Origin: Isoetes taiwanensis | Taxonomy: Eukaryota > Streptophyta > Lycopodiopsida > Isoetales > Isoetaceae | Assembly: GCA_021234155.1 (NCBI GenBank) | Contig: JAJEKV010000652.1 | Span: 61,542-125,541, forward strand | Length of the DNA stretch: 64,000 bases | Direction: 5' to 3' | Shown here: piece by piece, positions 12,656 through 23,895 of the stretch | Position numbering within the stretch: position 1 is the stretch's first letter | Layout: every line of letters starts with the position of its first letter | Notes under the pieces: generated by a model | What the model saw: only the letters and a program-made list of their open reading frames with translations | Database searches by the model: none | Told to the model about the DNA's origin: nothing | Program-made: the position numbers and the translations under genes

Positions 12656-13930
12656 ACATGCGACGGGCGATTTCTTGGAGATGACCTTGCCGTCCCATTG
12701 CTCCATAAGCTGTGGGTCTTTGCTTTACTAAATCTTTCTTAAGTACCCACGTCGGCGTCTTCCATCGGTAAGTGTTTCCACTTGACCAAATCTTTGGAGG
12801 AATTCTGATCTCCTCGTTTTCTTGAAAGCTTTATCAAAGAATCAATTGGAACTATTTCGGTTGTTCCTCGTCATTTCCAACAACGTTTGGAGAATCCAAG
12901 ACCGATGCGGATTTGGGTATGCTTCTTCAACAAACTCCGTGGAAGACCTTATAAATCTTTAGGTGTCTTTGGCAAGTCTAGCTTGTAGGATTGATTACCT
13001 ACTCTCTTGACTATTATGCGAAGGTCCGATACCCACCTTGGGCAAGCTTCTTGCAATTCCGATCGAGCTTAAGCTGCTTTACCTTGATCTTGAGCCAAAC
13101 ATCATCTCCAACTTTGAACTCTCTTCTTTGTTGATGCTTGCGGCCGGCGATGCTCTTTTGACGACTTCTTGCGCTGGGAGATACCCTCGAACTTCTTCCA
13201 CAAGGCTGCGCATATCACCCAACATCTGGCTGCTGAAACTTCCACTTTTGACCGCGGGGTTGTGCCAAGTATGCGGAGTTAAACAGCGATAGCCGTAATT
13301 GATCATAAGCGGCGACATTTGGGATGACTCTGCTTGGTGCTATTGTATGCAAACTCCACCAAGTGAATAAATTCTTCCACATACTTTGCTTATTCGGACA
13401 TAGTTTGGTAGCATGTCCTCTAAAATCTGTTGGTCGCTCCGATAAAGCCATCCGTCGAGGATGATATGCGCGTGCTCATGGATAACCGATGCGGATTGTC
13501 GCCAAAGAGGTCTTGCCAAAGGCTCATGAACCGGATCCACAGCCGGAGATAATCTCCCTTGGCATGCCATGAAGCATGAAGATCTCTTTGGTGAAGAGCT
13601 TATTTGTATCCATAGTTGTATCGTGGTCTTACAAGGCACAAAATGTGCCATTTTAGACAACAATGGACTACTACCATCAAAGCATCTTTCCCTCTTACGG
13701 TCCTTGGGAGTCTGTGGTGAAATCCATGCTAATCACCTCCCACTTAGCGTTTGGCACCGCTAATGGCTCTAGAGCTCACGGAATTGGCTGCTGCGCGCCG
13801 TCTGGCGACATAGGCGGCATTCCTTGATGTAGTGAGCTACACGCTTCTTCATTCACGGCCAATAATAGGCTGCTGCGTGCTTTGAAATATGTTTTCATGA
13901 ATCCCGCATAGCCGGCTATTGGGCTGTTGT
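12656..13930 (-). pseudogene. Ty3/gypsy integrase with C-terminal chromodomain (copy 1)
   Basis: Read on the minus strand. The integrase core near 13650-13450 gives LSKMAHFVPC (around the first catalytic Asp region), then YHP..DGW..R..QQILEDMLPNYV. The distal part at 13318-13085 gives YDQLRLSLF and, in another frame, HQRREF-like and VWLKI-like words typical of the GPY/F-proximal region. The chromodomain lies at about 12850-12715, ending in TWVLKKDL. Chromodomains direct integration to marked chromatin and define chromoviruses. Near 13465-13440 the block equal to DGQTERTNR is disrupted (DGW then frame change), so the catalytic Glu cannot be read cleanly. Copy 2 has the same domain order at 53900-59330. 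Confidence 0.85.
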
Positions 13931-15420
13931 CGCGTGTCGTGGAGGATCAATTTCCTTACACGATGATTGAGTGCGCCGCGGCTTGTTCTTTGTTCGGGTT
14001 GCCTTCCTTCTTAAAATGTTTAAAGGCTTCCCGCTCCTTATCTGTTCTAGCCTCCCTAGAGACTTGCCCATACTTCCTTGAAATCCACATCCGTTGGCAA
14101 GGACTCTTCAATCTTCTTACCAAAGTCATTTGGAGATCGGGTCGAAATTGCGTTGCAATGCACTCTAGTTGTGGGGGATGCCTTGAAAGCGCATCAGCTA
14201 CCACATTGAGCTTCCACGGCTTGTAGACTATATCAAAGTAGGTACTCTTCAAGGAACTCCATCCACCTTCTCGCCTCGGGGTTGAGGTGTGGTTTGCGTG
14301 AATACATATTGGAGGCTCACGGTGATTGCGTATCAAAGCTGGAACTTCCTTCCCAAAAAGGTAGTGCCTCAAATTCTTAATGCCACGACAGCGCCAAGCA
14401 ATTCACAGTGATGCGTGGGGTAGCGGCGTTCGGCGTCGTTCATCTTCACGGAATCATACGCTACCCACGCGCTCTTCACCGCAAAACCTTTGCTCATGTA
14501 GCTATCTTACTTTGCGTCGTCGCTACAAGCTTATCTTTCTCACGGGTCCGGCGAGTTAAAAGGCGGGGCTGTTGTTAAAGCTTCCTTCAATAATTCAAAC
14601 CACCTTGGGCTTTCTTGTTGCCAATACTACGCCCAATCTTTCACTTTCTCGCCCTTGTCAAGTCTATTAGCGGGGCTGCTATCTTAGCAAAGTTCTTCAC
14701 GAACTTCTGTAGTATACCACTGGTAGAAAACCGACTTCATGCATATTCTTCTTGGCCCGGGAATGGCGGCTTCAATCTTTGCGGGATCCGTGAGATGCCT
14801 TCTGGCGAGATCACATGACCTAGATACTCCACCTTCTACGTTTGCGAAGTGGCGCCGACAACTTGGCATTACAAGCGGTGCCTCTTCAACTTCTCCGGCC
14901 TCTTCTCAAGTGTCGTGCGTGCTCTTCAAGGGATGCGCTATACACCAAAAATATCATCAAAGAAAACAATCACAAAGGTGTCTAAAACTCCCACGAAGAT
15001 GTGGTTCATGAGCCTCATGAGCGTTCGGGGGGCATTCGATAAGCCAAAGGGGCATTCACACGGTGAACTCATAGTGTATCTCCAAATGCGTTAGAAGGCG
15101 GTCTTATGGATATCTTCTTCCTTTATCGATCGATGATAACGACCTTAAATTCGATTTTGGAAGATCTTTGCACCTTGGAGGCTGATCCATCAAGTCAGTC
15201 GATGCGGGGGCGCATATTTGTTCTTAATGGTGTGCTTGTTCAAGCGCACGTAGTCTATGCACATCCTTAAAGCGCCATCCTTCTTCTTAGCGAAGAGAAT
15301 GGGCTCAAATGGCGAAACACTAGGTCTAATGAAACCTAGGTCCAGCGGCTCTGCCAAAGCTGCTTCTTTAGCTCCGGAGCAACTCTGCGTTGTCATTCTA
15401 TATGGAGCCTTGCTTTCCGT
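13931..15420 (-). pseudogene. Ty3/gypsy reverse transcriptase and RNase H (copy 1)
   Basis: The minus strand shows RT opening words [13 protein letters not shown], then [20 protein letters not shown] at 15340-15220. The catalytic block reads VIVFFDDI at about 14967-14950; FFDD occupies 14953-14964, the FxDD form usual for Ty3/gypsy. RNase H is recognised near 14370 (HYLFGKE) and ends with FDIVYKPWKLNVVADALSR at about 14240-14180, followed by HPPQLECIA. RT copies the genomic RNA and RNase H removes it. Frameshifts separate these blocks, but the catalytic Asp pair survives here, unlike in copy 2. Confidence 0.87.
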
Positions 15421-15879
15421 TAACTTTGTTCGGTTTGAGTGCTATCTGCGCTTTCGACTCCCCTATAAGGAGGGGCTGCTTGATCTCATCACGGAAGAGA
15501 TCATGGAATTCCGTGATCGACTTAGCTACTTGCCCGGCCTGGCGAGCACCTTGTCTTCTTTGCTTCCTTCCGATTCCAGGCTCACTAATCTCAAGCTTGA
15601 GGATGTATGCCACGCTTCGCTCTTGATGCGCTTGAACAACCTCTTAAGAAATACCTTTGCATGATGGGAACAACTTCTTTACACGTGATTTGATGATCTT
15701 GCCGTCGGTGGTTGGGAAGGTCACCTTTCACTTTCCATCGATCGATAATGGCTCTGGCGGCCCAAGGTACTCCATTCCTATGATCAAGTCGTGCCCTTGC
15801 CAATGCCCATTATACGCCCCCCATCACGGATATTAATCACACGGCAAAGTCGATGTCGAAGTTGATTCTCTTGCCGTAG

Positions 15880-16035
15880 ACGCGCCTTGCGCACCACTTG
15901 CTAAGACAGCGGGCCTTGGCTTTGACTTTAATGGTTTCAGCTTCAACATTTGAACCATTACGGGGGATGCAAGTTATGGCTACTTCCTGAGTCTATCAAG
16001 ACTATGAAGGACTTGGCCTTGGCCTTCCCTCTTTG
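15880..16035 (-). pseudogene. retroelement aspartic protease (copy 1)
   Basis: The minus strand at about 16020-15960 reads AKSFIVLIDSGSSHN, the D-S-G active site of a retropepsin-like protease that cleaves the Gag-Pol polyprotein. The copy 2 counterpart near 51835-51885 reads IDRGSSHNF, with the Ser/Thr of the D-S/T-G triad replaced. Both lie between gag and RT, as expected. Confidence 0.8.
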
Positions 16036-17480
16036 TGGAAATTACTTTATCTTGGCTCTCGCTTGCTTTGTATCTATTGCGACAAAGATATGACACTCAC
16101 CACGAATGTAGTGCGGGCTTCTTCGCCGTCGTCGTCGGTGGGCGTCCCAATCTCCCAACTTTCAGCTAGAGCTGCACTCATGGCGGTAGAGGCGGGTTCA
16201 GCGTCTATGGCTTTTTTGGGCTTACCACGAAACCTGGCCTTTTCTATGCACTCTTGCCTCTTTTCCTTGGGCATCGCACGCAAAAGGATCGTCTTGCTTT
16301 GGGTAGTTTGACCCTTCTGCTTGTCCTTGAAGGACACTGCTTCTTCTCTAGCTTGTTTCCCACAGTTTGCCACCATATGGGGCTCTAGGTTGGACTGAAT
16401 GCAGCTGCCACGGGGCTATAGCTTCTGTTGCCTTGCCTTTTATCACGGAAATCTGCTATATACGCCCGCTATTGAGGTCCAGACCCACGCAAGCTTATAG
16501 CCTTGGACTCTTGCTTACCGATTGCGTCCTAGGGTTTATTGCTCTCCACAAGCTTCGCGGATCTCCTCATTCGACCCCTCAATATAGCTTTCTATTGCAT
16601 GCTTCTCCCCAACCCGGCACATCGATTCTTAGCCTCGCCAATTCTTACGTATATTTCGGGGATTTGTTTCCTGTGTTGGAGCCTATAGAGCTGCGCATCA
16701 TCTTTGGACTTATGTTCCCTTGGGGACGTAATGCCGAAGGCTTTAGCAAACTTCTGAACTTACAAGCATCCCTGCTTAAGCCATGTGCCTTTGCATAACC
16801 CTTCCACCAAATTAGGATGCGGCTCCTTTCAAGTTGGCTGTTGCAACTCTTGCCTTTGTCTTTATCTTTCATGCCATAAAGCGTTAGCATTACTCACTCA
16901 TTTCATCCGACCATGCCTCGCTTCTAATCGACTGTTCTACTTTAAGGCTGTTCCGGTTTCAGGGCCTTCCATACATTGCCCGGTCGCGAGTCTACCTTCT
17001 TACGGTAGTCGGAGGCCACGGGTCTCTTTGTCGTCCATCACGGGGTGTTCCTGCCTTCCCTCTTCGGATTGTTCCTTTGCCTTCCATCGTTGGGTCCCGA
17101 GCTGTTCTTCCTCTTCCTCCGAGTGGGTCGAGTGCGAACTTGAGTGGGAAGATTCCGGTTTGGAGGGATCTCCTTCTCTTGCTCCTCTTCTTGTCCCTTC
17201 CTGCTCTCAGGAGCTGATGCTGCGGCGGTGGCGTTGTCCACCGAACCCACTCACGCTGCTTGGCGGACGGCAAGGCCTTTATCTCGCTCAGGTCCAGGTC
17301 CTCATCACGGGATATCTCCTCCTCACGGGGTCATGGGTTCCATATCTTCAAAATAGGTTCCTAGAAGGGGTGGAGTGCAGGCGAGTGCGCTCTTCTATAA
17401 GGTCTGGTTGTCGTTCCCCTGCGCTTAGGCCTCTAAGCTGCATCCCACAAGTAATTCATGGCTATATGGTTAGTTTCCTT
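16036..17480 (-). pseudogene. Ty3/gypsy gag (copy 1)
   Basis: A low-complexity charged N-terminus at about 17250-17038 (ASAPESRKGQEEEQE, then RRKRKNSSGPNDGRQRN) matches the copy 2 gag start near 50650 (RKGQEEEQE). A capsid-like centre at 16890-16645 contains WWKGYAKAHGL. A basic tail at 16376-16074 (KEKRQECIEKARF) occupies the place where copy 2 has CFRCFGRG, so the CCHC knuckle is not readable here. The antisense strand carries the longest open frame of the window (16785-17579, plus), which has no recognisable product and overlaps this gag; I treat it as fortuitous. Confidence 0.7.
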
Positions 17481-17616
17481 TGTTCTCTTGTATTGTTTAT
17501 GTTTGTTGGGTATAATTGTGGGGCAAATTGCATCAACAAAACATTTAAAACAACAGAATTGTATTTATATATTATATAATATTTTGGTACAAAAGTCTCA
17601 GGGATCAAGAGTCTAA
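17481..17616 (-). other. spacer between ORF-B and gag (copy 1)
   Basis: AT-rich, non-coding spacer including ATATTATATAAT. The equivalent place in copy 2 (49844-50450) is interrupted by a LINE-like piece that is absent here, so this is the empty-site reference for that insertion. Confidence 0.6.
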
Positions 17617-19099
17617 CTAGTCTTTGAAATCGTGATAAGGCGGGTTGTCTTCAAGAAACTTCTTAACTTGGGCCGTCCCTACCGAGTGACCCAAGTTCGA
17701 TGATGCTGGTTGAGCCTCCACAGCAAAGAGCTCTCACCAAATCTTCCACTAGCGATTAGGATGTAAGGGCGCGATCCTGTAATCGGCGTCGATGGGGGTA
17801 TGGCGGTCGAAGAAGGTCGGTGCCATTGCCCTCTTGACTAAAAGGGCGGCATAGTCGGCGTTTGTTACTATTCGGCGTGCGCGAGAAGCACGAGGTGCAA
17901 TCGGCATGAACACTCCTTCTTCACCTACGGGGTGAACTTGCGATTGTATTACGCTATCCTCCCATCCATCGGCCGGTGACAAGTAGTACTGGCGACTTTG
18001 TCGTTGTATTATGCGCCCGAAGCTTCTCGCTTGTTTGGCCTCCAGCTCTCTTGCGCCCGGCATACTCGTCGACCTCGATTTCCGGTCAGCTCCTGTGAGT
18101 CTTCAATTGTGCGGTCGAGCCTCGAGGTCGATTCCTTCTTCTCTTGGGGGGTGGTGTCGAAGGTTTCGGCATTAGGAGTTCGTGGTCTTCCGCGGATCCC
18201 CATCTCGTTCTTGGAGGCGAGGAACTCCTCCCTCTGTTGGCGACTCTCCCTTCGTCCATCATACTTTGATCTTTCTTGTAGGCACGGATAGCCGGTCGTT
18301 TTGTGTAAGTGTCGGCCTCCCTCACTTGCGGAAAGTGTCGAGGCTCCGGACGATAAGTAGATCCATGTCGATTTCGCGGTTGAAGTTGGAAGCGATTCGT
18401 CCAACTGACTCCCTCTTCTGAAGGTTACGGATGGCGAGGAGTAGATACTCACTCTCGGATTGATGATGATAGGGGCCCTAAACGTGATGCCCCCAGCAGG
18501 AGTCAAGGAACAACTCGATGCCCGGCCGGCTACCCTTTCGAGTTGATCAGCTCGGATTGCTTGGCGTAGTTCTTCACGGTCGAGCTCAGGTGTATTCCCT
18601 CGTCGTCAGACCCTTCTTCTCCTTCTCTTGCTTCTTGTTCTTTTTAAATTGGCCGAAGCATTTGCTCTTTCTCTTACTGCTATGGGGTCTACCTCCATCG
18701 GAGGGATAGAGGTTGCCCCATCGGGTTTTGTAGCGATGGGATAAGAAAGAATAGCTGCGGTATAAAGAAAGTACTTGGTCACACAGTTGGCTGTCGAGGG
18801 ACCATGTAGTCGAGCAACCTGGCGCCTTGTTAGTTAAGTACTTAGCGATGTTGGGGACATCACCCAAAGAACTTGAAGGGATGGGTAGGGGAGCGAAGTA
18901 TCCTATGCAAGGGGGACTTGAACAAGGGAGGGTCCTATCACAGCTTGAAATTCTGCTAGTACACCTATATCTTTGGGGTTGCATTTAAGCGTAGCTTGGA
19001 TGTCAATTCTTTCCCAAAGACTTGGAAGATGTCGTTGACATCGCCTCGGCGACATAGACCTTGCCATTTTGTACCATGTAGAAGTCGGCCGGTGGCCAT
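17617..19099 (-). pseudogene. ORF-B, extra reading frame upstream of gag (copy 1)
   Basis: A region of 1,483 bases from ATG at 19099 to a TAG at 17617-17619; copy 2 spans 1,488 bases (48356-49843). Both copies share: GDVNDI near the start; PLHR; GDVPNIAKYLTNK at about 18870-18830 here; a lysine-rich run of about 15 residues near 18640; GEEGVFM.IA, DYA.LVKRAMA at 17920-17810; and an end reading GHSVG..QVK.FLEDNP followed by Y, phenylalanine-rich, then stop. I recognise no family. It is not protease, RT, integrase or a standard gag, and it lies 5' of gag, unlike env-like genes of other plant elements. It has its own TATA box and palindromes upstream. Frames are interrupted in both copies. Confidence 0.65.
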
Positions 19100-19209
19100 T
19101 GATCTAGCAAAAGGGAGTATCAAGCGGATCTGAAGCGCCGGGGGGCTGGAAGATGTCGCCCTAGCGGTGGAAACAATTTTGCGGGGTGCTAAATGAGAAA
19201 TGGGGACTT

Positions 19210-19216
19210 ATTTATA
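19210..19216 (-). promoter_or_regulatory. TATA box for ORF-B (copy 1)
   Basis: TATAAAT on the minus strand, preceded by a TAGGGTTTTCCC-type stretch, 111 bases before the ORF-B ATG. Copy 2 has TATAAATA at 48238, 118 bases before its ATG, in the same sequence context. Conserved position in both copies supports a real internal promoter. Confidence 0.6.
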
Positions 19217-19382
19217 GAATTGGGAAAACCCTAATTTTTGGGTGACCTAGAATTTCTTGAGATTAGGCAATTGATCTATTAAAGGATGCAATTGCAAGTT
19301 TGAAGACTATTTCTAGGGTTTGAGCATGCTAAGAACAACTCTTTGAACCTATTGTACAATTTAGAGATCAAAATGGTGCGAG

Positions 19383-19450
19383 GTCTCACATGTTTTGCAG
19401 GGCCAGATTTTGAGAATCTCGAAATACGTCTGGCTGGCGGCGTGTGAGAC
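19383..19450. repeat. 68-bp near-palindrome P1 (upstream of ORF-B, copy 1)
   Basis: Outer arms GTCTCACA and GTGTGAGAC, inner arms GCCAGA and TCTGGC, with a centre close to ATTTTGAGAATCTCAAAAT (one base differs here). It would form a hairpin or cruciform with arms of about 30. It is one of four such repeats in this copy. Confidence 0.85.
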
Positions 19451-19580
19451 ATGGAGTCCCTAGTGGGCTAGGCTTACTCAATTTGAGTGATCTAAAGGCT
19501 GTAATTCCACTAAACTCATCGAGTTAGAGTTGACCCCTTATTTGTGGAATTTGGGGTTGTTTTGGGCATTTTTGGGCATG

Positions 19581-19648
19581 GTCTCACCGTTGCCCGGACC
19601 CGATTTTGAGAATCTCAAAATCCGTCCCTAAGCGGTGACGTGTGAGAC
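19581..19648. repeat. 68-bp near-palindrome P2 (between ORF-A and ORF-B, copy 1)
   Basis: Starts GTCTCACCGT, centre ATTTTGAGAATCTCAAAAT (perfect palindromic core), ends GTGACGTGTGAGAC. It lies 198 bases from P1, start to start. Confidence 0.85.
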
Positions 19649-19794
19649 ATCGTCTCAATTTTGCTCAAAGCTCCAATTTAACTAAAACAAAAGCTAGGGA
19701 TCGATATCTTAACTTATTTGAACAAGGTTTGACACTTCATTTTACACAAAAATTTCTTTTATATTAACAAAACTTTCTGATTATTTACAAAATC

Positions 19795-21118
19795 TCAAGG
19801 CGTTCTCCTTGATGTGCACAACAAGATACATATCACGCCTCATAGGGGTAACCCTCTTAGCGTGCACCGTGCGGCAGTTGAATCGCCGAAATGATGTACT
19901 ATCTTGCCCGGCGCCTCCACGTAAACACAGCGGCATCTCGTCGGTCGCAGCGCGTAATGCGTGTTATATTCTTACATAACCAGCGGACCAAGCGTTTAGG
20001 GGAATCAAGAGTCAGTAACTCTTCTGAAAGTGGCGGATCTCCTTGGGGCTCTGTCTCTCAACTTCTTCTTCTTGCTCGGCTTCTTACCGATTGCTTTCGG
20101 GGAGGCTTGGGCACGGGTGGCGGGTGGCCGGGGTTACGCCTTGGGGTACTCAGCCCGCCATCCTCACCCGATGCTCACGGAAGTAGGCATTGTATGCCTC
20201 CCACTTCTCCATATAGGAGTTGTGCTCCCTAATTCTCTTCGATGGACCTTCTACGGGGTCTATCACATCACCCTCCGTTGGGAGCCGCGGGACTTTAACC
20301 CTATCCCCGTCGGAAAGGTGGAGCCTTAAGCTGTCCGCCTCCTCTCTGTTCTTGGGCTACACTGCTCTTCCTCTTCCTCTACAAGGGGTTTTGAAGAGCT
20401 TGCTCCGTCTGCGCCCGTACGTAGTCCTCATCTCCAGTCGTCGGTGAGTGGGCGAGTGCGCTCTCTGACCGGCTCGTTGAAAACGGGACCTTTGCTGCTT
20501 CGGCCTTTTCCGTTTCCTTTTGCACCGCCTTCGGCTTTGGCCTTCCTCTTCTTGGACCCGCTGGCTGTGGTCGGGTCCTCTTCTCGACTCTTTGTCCTTT
20601 GCTCCCGGCGGTGACTCTTTGGCTTCATACTTGTAGGCGAGGCGGCGCAAGGTAAACCTCTTCATCCGGGGTGAGTTCCGTGGTGCTTTGCTCCTCTCTC
20701 CTTGCTCTTCTGCTGGTGGATCTCGCACACAGGGGTTGCTCTGGCTGTTGATTGGTCCGTTGCTCCCCTGCTCCTTTTGTGGGTTGGTGTTCCCGAGGTT
20801 GGTCTGGGCTGTTGGCCGCCCTACACCTCTCCTTGCTCTCCGTCCTGCGGGTTGTTGTCCTCAGGGGTTGCTCCTGCTTCCTCCTTCTTCCCTCCTCTTG
20901 TGCAATTTCCTCGAGGATTTGGTGCATGACATCCGGCCGGTCGTCTTCTAAGAGCTCTGTATGGTCGCTCCGGGCCGATCCTGCTTCCTCGCTCGAAGAT
21001 TAAGCCCTCCGGGAAGGGCGTTCTTGAAGGATTCTCAGAAAGATCTTGGGAAGCTAGCGGAAATTTGGAGGATCGCCCATTTAGGCTTCCTTTTGATCGC
21101 TTTGTCGCGGGCCATCAT
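19795..21118 (-). pseudogene. ORF-A, first extra reading frame after the primer site (copy 1)
   Basis: Runs on the minus strand from ATGATGGCCCG at 21118 (MMARDKAIKRKPK) to a TGA at 19795-19797 in the context HIK.ERP or its shifted equivalent. Copy 2 begins MARTKRG...KP at 46435 and ends RRDMH...HIKGERP at 47638. The middle (20927-20357) is strongly basic and acidic low-complexity sequence with many R, K, E and Q residues, likely disordered; MHQILEEIAQEEGRRRK here corresponds to a similar charged stretch near 46626 in copy 2. No enzyme motif or transmembrane segment is visible. It may be an RNA- or chromatin-binding accessory protein, but that is only composition-based. It is preceded by a TATA box and two palindromes. 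Confidence 0.55.
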
Positions 21119-21215
21119 TTTCGGGTTTGTCGATTCGAAGCTAAGCGGAGAAGATGTATGGCAATCCAATCCGAAGTTCTGGGAAGAACCACGAAAAATG
21201 GGAGGGTCTAGGTCT

Positions 21216-21222
21216 ATTTATA
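21216..21222 (-). promoter_or_regulatory. TATA box for ORF-A (copy 1)
   Basis: TATAAAT on the minus strand (CCCTATAAATAGACC context), about 100 bases before the ORF-A start. Copy 2 has TATAAAT at 46327-46333, 102 bases before its ATG. Confidence 0.6.
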
Positions 21223-21301
21223 GGGGGGTCAAATTTTAGGTCAACTTTAAAACTACCTTTTTGGGTTGCCTAAATCATCTAAAACACCTAACTAAGCGAG
21301 G

Positions 21302-21360
21302 GTCTCTGCGTTAGCCCGGCCGATTTTGAGAATCTCAAAATACGTCTGTGCGGCGTGTGG
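21302..21360. repeat. near-palindrome P3 (upstream of ORF-A, copy 1)
   Basis: Centre ATTTTGAGAATCTCAAAAT is perfect; outer arms are shorter (GTCTCTGCG ... CGGCGTGTG) than in P1, P2 and P4. It lies about 80 bases upstream of the ORF-A TATA box. Confidence 0.8.
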
Positions 21361-21483
21361 TTTATCTTGAGAACCCATTATTAAATTACATGTAACATGC
21401 TAATTCTACCGATTCTTAGCTTAAATTTAAATTATCAAGTTATTTCTTTGTAATTTACAACTTTTTGGTGTCAAAATTTGAAT

Positions 21484-21549
21484 GTCTCACCGTTGCCCGG
21501 CTAGATTTTGAGAATCTGAAATCACGTCTGGCCTTGACGTGTGTGTGTT
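21484..21549. repeat. near-palindrome P4 (between primer site and ORF-A, copy 1)
   Basis: Starts GTCTCACCGT, centre GATTTTGAGAATCTGAAATC, ends GACGTGTGTGTG. It lies 182 bases from P3, repeating the paired arrangement seen upstream of ORF-B. Confidence 0.8.
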
Positions 21550-21726
21550 TTCCTTCACGGATGTTGGCTCACCAATTTTAGTCTTTTTACATTTTTTTTT
21601 ATTCATTATGCTTGTTACTAGCTTAGCATAACTACAAAAATGAAAAAAATTTCCCATTTCGAGGCTTCAAGGATCCTATCAAGTTAGTGCTCTTTGGGAA
21701 CATGGCGCGGTGCTTTGCTCTTGGTC

Positions 21727-21750
21727 TCAAGAACATAGCTCGATACCCTT
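21727..21750 (-). promoter_or_regulatory. primer binding site of chromovirus copy 1
   Basis: On the minus strand the bases right after the LTR end read AAGGGTATCGAGCTATG. Copy 2 has TGGTATCGAGCAATG at the same place, and the related LTR at 29.87 kb has a perfect TGGTATCAGAGC. This is initiator tRNA-Met priming with the CAG triplet altered. Confidence 0.7.
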
Positions 21751-23410
21751 TGTGGCGTCCCCTACTCATTATCTGATTGCCCTCACGCAGGTATACAAGC
21801 GAGGAAGTTCATCCCCAATCCCGGCTCCATGCTAATATAGGGCCCTCCATAAACACTGACCAGCCCGTTTAGGGTTCCGGTGGGAAGAGTGGAAGAGGTC
21901 ATTACACCGTCTCCCTCGGGGCCTACCTGGCTGCCCTCAAGGCGTAAACATACATGTTAGTAGCACATACATCAACATCACATGACCATCGAAGGATGGT
22001 CCTCCACCATCCTATCTGCATAAACAAAAAGATCGGCACTTCACATAGGGAATCCTACCTTTAAGGCTGGGACTCAAAGGGATGGTAATGGCCCGGCGGC
22101 TTGGGTCTCGAGTTCATTCTTGGGGACGAGAATTCATGGCAATGGATTTGGGTGGCATATGAACATGGCTTGGGTTGTCCACTCCATCCGCCCCTCCTGT
22201 GCACACTGCGGGGAGTGGTGCGAAGAGTGTCGGGACCCGGCCAGCCAGCCCGGATGCATAGCCAAAGGGCTATTCACGGGCTCATCTTCAGTTCCGATGG
22301 GGCAGGTAGGGATCACTCCCTCCGGAGATCGCATCGACTCAAGGTGACTAGGGGCCCTTTGCCCGTGTGTTGAACCCAGCGGAAAGTGAACACCACTTCG
22401 CGGGTGTCGGAGCCCATGCCTTGCCCTAGCGGTGGTAAGCCATTGGACCTAGTCACAATGATCCCGGTAGGCTTTACACACCGGAGAGATGGTTCAAGAG
22501 TCAGGGACATGAACCTCCTTCTTAGCGGTCGGCCCCTTCACCCACATCCGGTGTGGCTCTTGTGCTAGGGGAATCTACGGTGTGCTAGAGGCCACTCTAG
22601 GAGCATCAACTACCAAGCTTTAGGTCTCTACCCCCTTCCCAATACAAGGAGTTCATAGAGATACATCATCCATATACTTCACGAGGAACTAAAGAACTAG
22701 ATCTAATCTACAACATAGAGTTAGGTTCTTTGGTTATAATCTGCTATCTAGAATCTAGAGGGCTGCTATGGGCAATTTAATAGACTAAACCTCTTGATTC
22801 AATGACTAAAATGGGGTTTTAGACTATCTAATTGGCCCAAATACTGATCCTTGAGGGGGCTCCTCGATGAGGCTCGACCATCCTCTTTGAGGCAGCTCGA
22901 ATCAAGGGGAAACTAAGGATGCAATTCTCAGTGATGCGGGGGCGGTTTAGGCTGTTGAGGCAGCCAAAGCGAGTTCTAAAAACCCTAAAATGAAAATTGG
23001 GCAAGTTATGGTTTCCCACCCTATATAGACAAGGGGGTTGGCTAGGGTTTCCAATTATCCCCTTTTGGCATGTGGGATAATTGGAAATGGGCCCACTGCC
23101 TTTAAGGGCTAGGTGAAATGTGCACACATGGAAATGTGTGCCCACATTAATATTGTACATTGGAGAATGTGCACATTAAGTACACCTATGGAGGTGTGGC
23201 CCACTTGGCATGAAGTGTCCACTTGCAAATGTGTGCCCACATTAATGTGTACATTGGAAAATGTGCATTAATAGTACCACATATTTACGGCGAGTTACCC
23301 CCTAGGGCTACCCACTGGCTGCGCTGGCATTACCGCGTCGGCGGGTGGTAATGCGTGTGGCAACGATACGGTGCTCGTCACGAGGCATTATCTTGTCTTT
23401 GGGCGTCACA
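21751..23410 (-). repeat. 5' LTR of chromovirus copy 1
   Basis: A 1,660-base LTR, close match to 10138-11792. It ends CGTCACA at 23410, directly followed by the TAAAC target duplication. CCTATATAGACA near 23028 is the LTR TATA box (minus strand). Differences from the 3' LTR cluster as small indels around CAG/CTG and GC-rich words, while AT-rich stretches are nearly identical. Confidence 0.92.
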
Positions 23411-23415
23411 TAAAC
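23411..23415. repeat. target site duplication, right copy (TAAAC)
   Basis: Identical to 10133-10137, and immediately outside the 5' LTR. Confidence 0.9.
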
Positions 23416-23895
23416 TTATGTTTTCTATACTATATGTGTGGCTTTCGAGATACACAATAGACACATACACACTTACATTGGAAATTCAACTCATCCATTT
23501 TTTCCAAATTACATAAGAGGATATATTTAAATGTTTATCCTTGTTTAGGTTTTCCTTCCCTCCCATCGCGTTTGATTCTTCTTGCTACATATTCCTGGTT
23601 CTTGTTGACTCCAAGATTCCTTGAGATACTACTACTATAATTGACCTTTTCGATCGGGCTCTTCATTCGGTTGCAAAGAATGTTCCTCGATGTGAACCCT
23701 CGGTAAAATTGCAAGCCTGCCGTCCTTAATGTGTGATCCCGTTGTGTGGAATGTGGTGATCGTTCAACATCCTTACATCCGGTGTGCGGTTGCAAGGTTG
23801 AAGATGTACAAGCGCCATTGATTGATTGAATATGATCATCAACGGTTACCAAGCTTTCGGTCTAGTACCCCATGCATTTGAAATACAGGCGGTGA

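Larger units (their letters stand above)
10138..23410 (-). mobile_element. full-length 13.3 kb Ty3/gypsy chromovirus (copy 1, minus strand)
   Basis: This is a complete LTR retrotransposon read on the minus strand. In element order it has 5' LTR 21751-23410, primer site ~21727-21750, palindromes and ORF-A, palindromes and ORF-B, gag, protease, RT, RNase H, integrase, chromodomain, a ~850-base non-coding tail, polypurine tract 11793-11808 and 3' LTR 10138-11792. It is flanked by perfect TAAAC duplications. The internal region is 9,958 bases. A second copy at 44166-62062 has the same organisation and, after removal of its internal insertions, about 9.9 kb of internal sequence. The integrase-plus-chromodomain ending places it among chromoviruses. 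The two frames before gag are not part of the usual gypsy plan. Coding frames are broken throughout. Confidence 0.92.

Noticed and set aside
16785-17579. Longest open frame of the window (264 codons, plus strand)
   Set aside because: It is antisense to the gag region of chromovirus copy 1, starts without context, has no motif, and is not conserved as an open frame in the antisense of copy 2.
10138-23410. RIP-like C-to-T decay
   Set aside because: The differences between copies are mostly A-to-G changes and indels at CAG/CTG, not C-to-T transitions at CpA or CHG.
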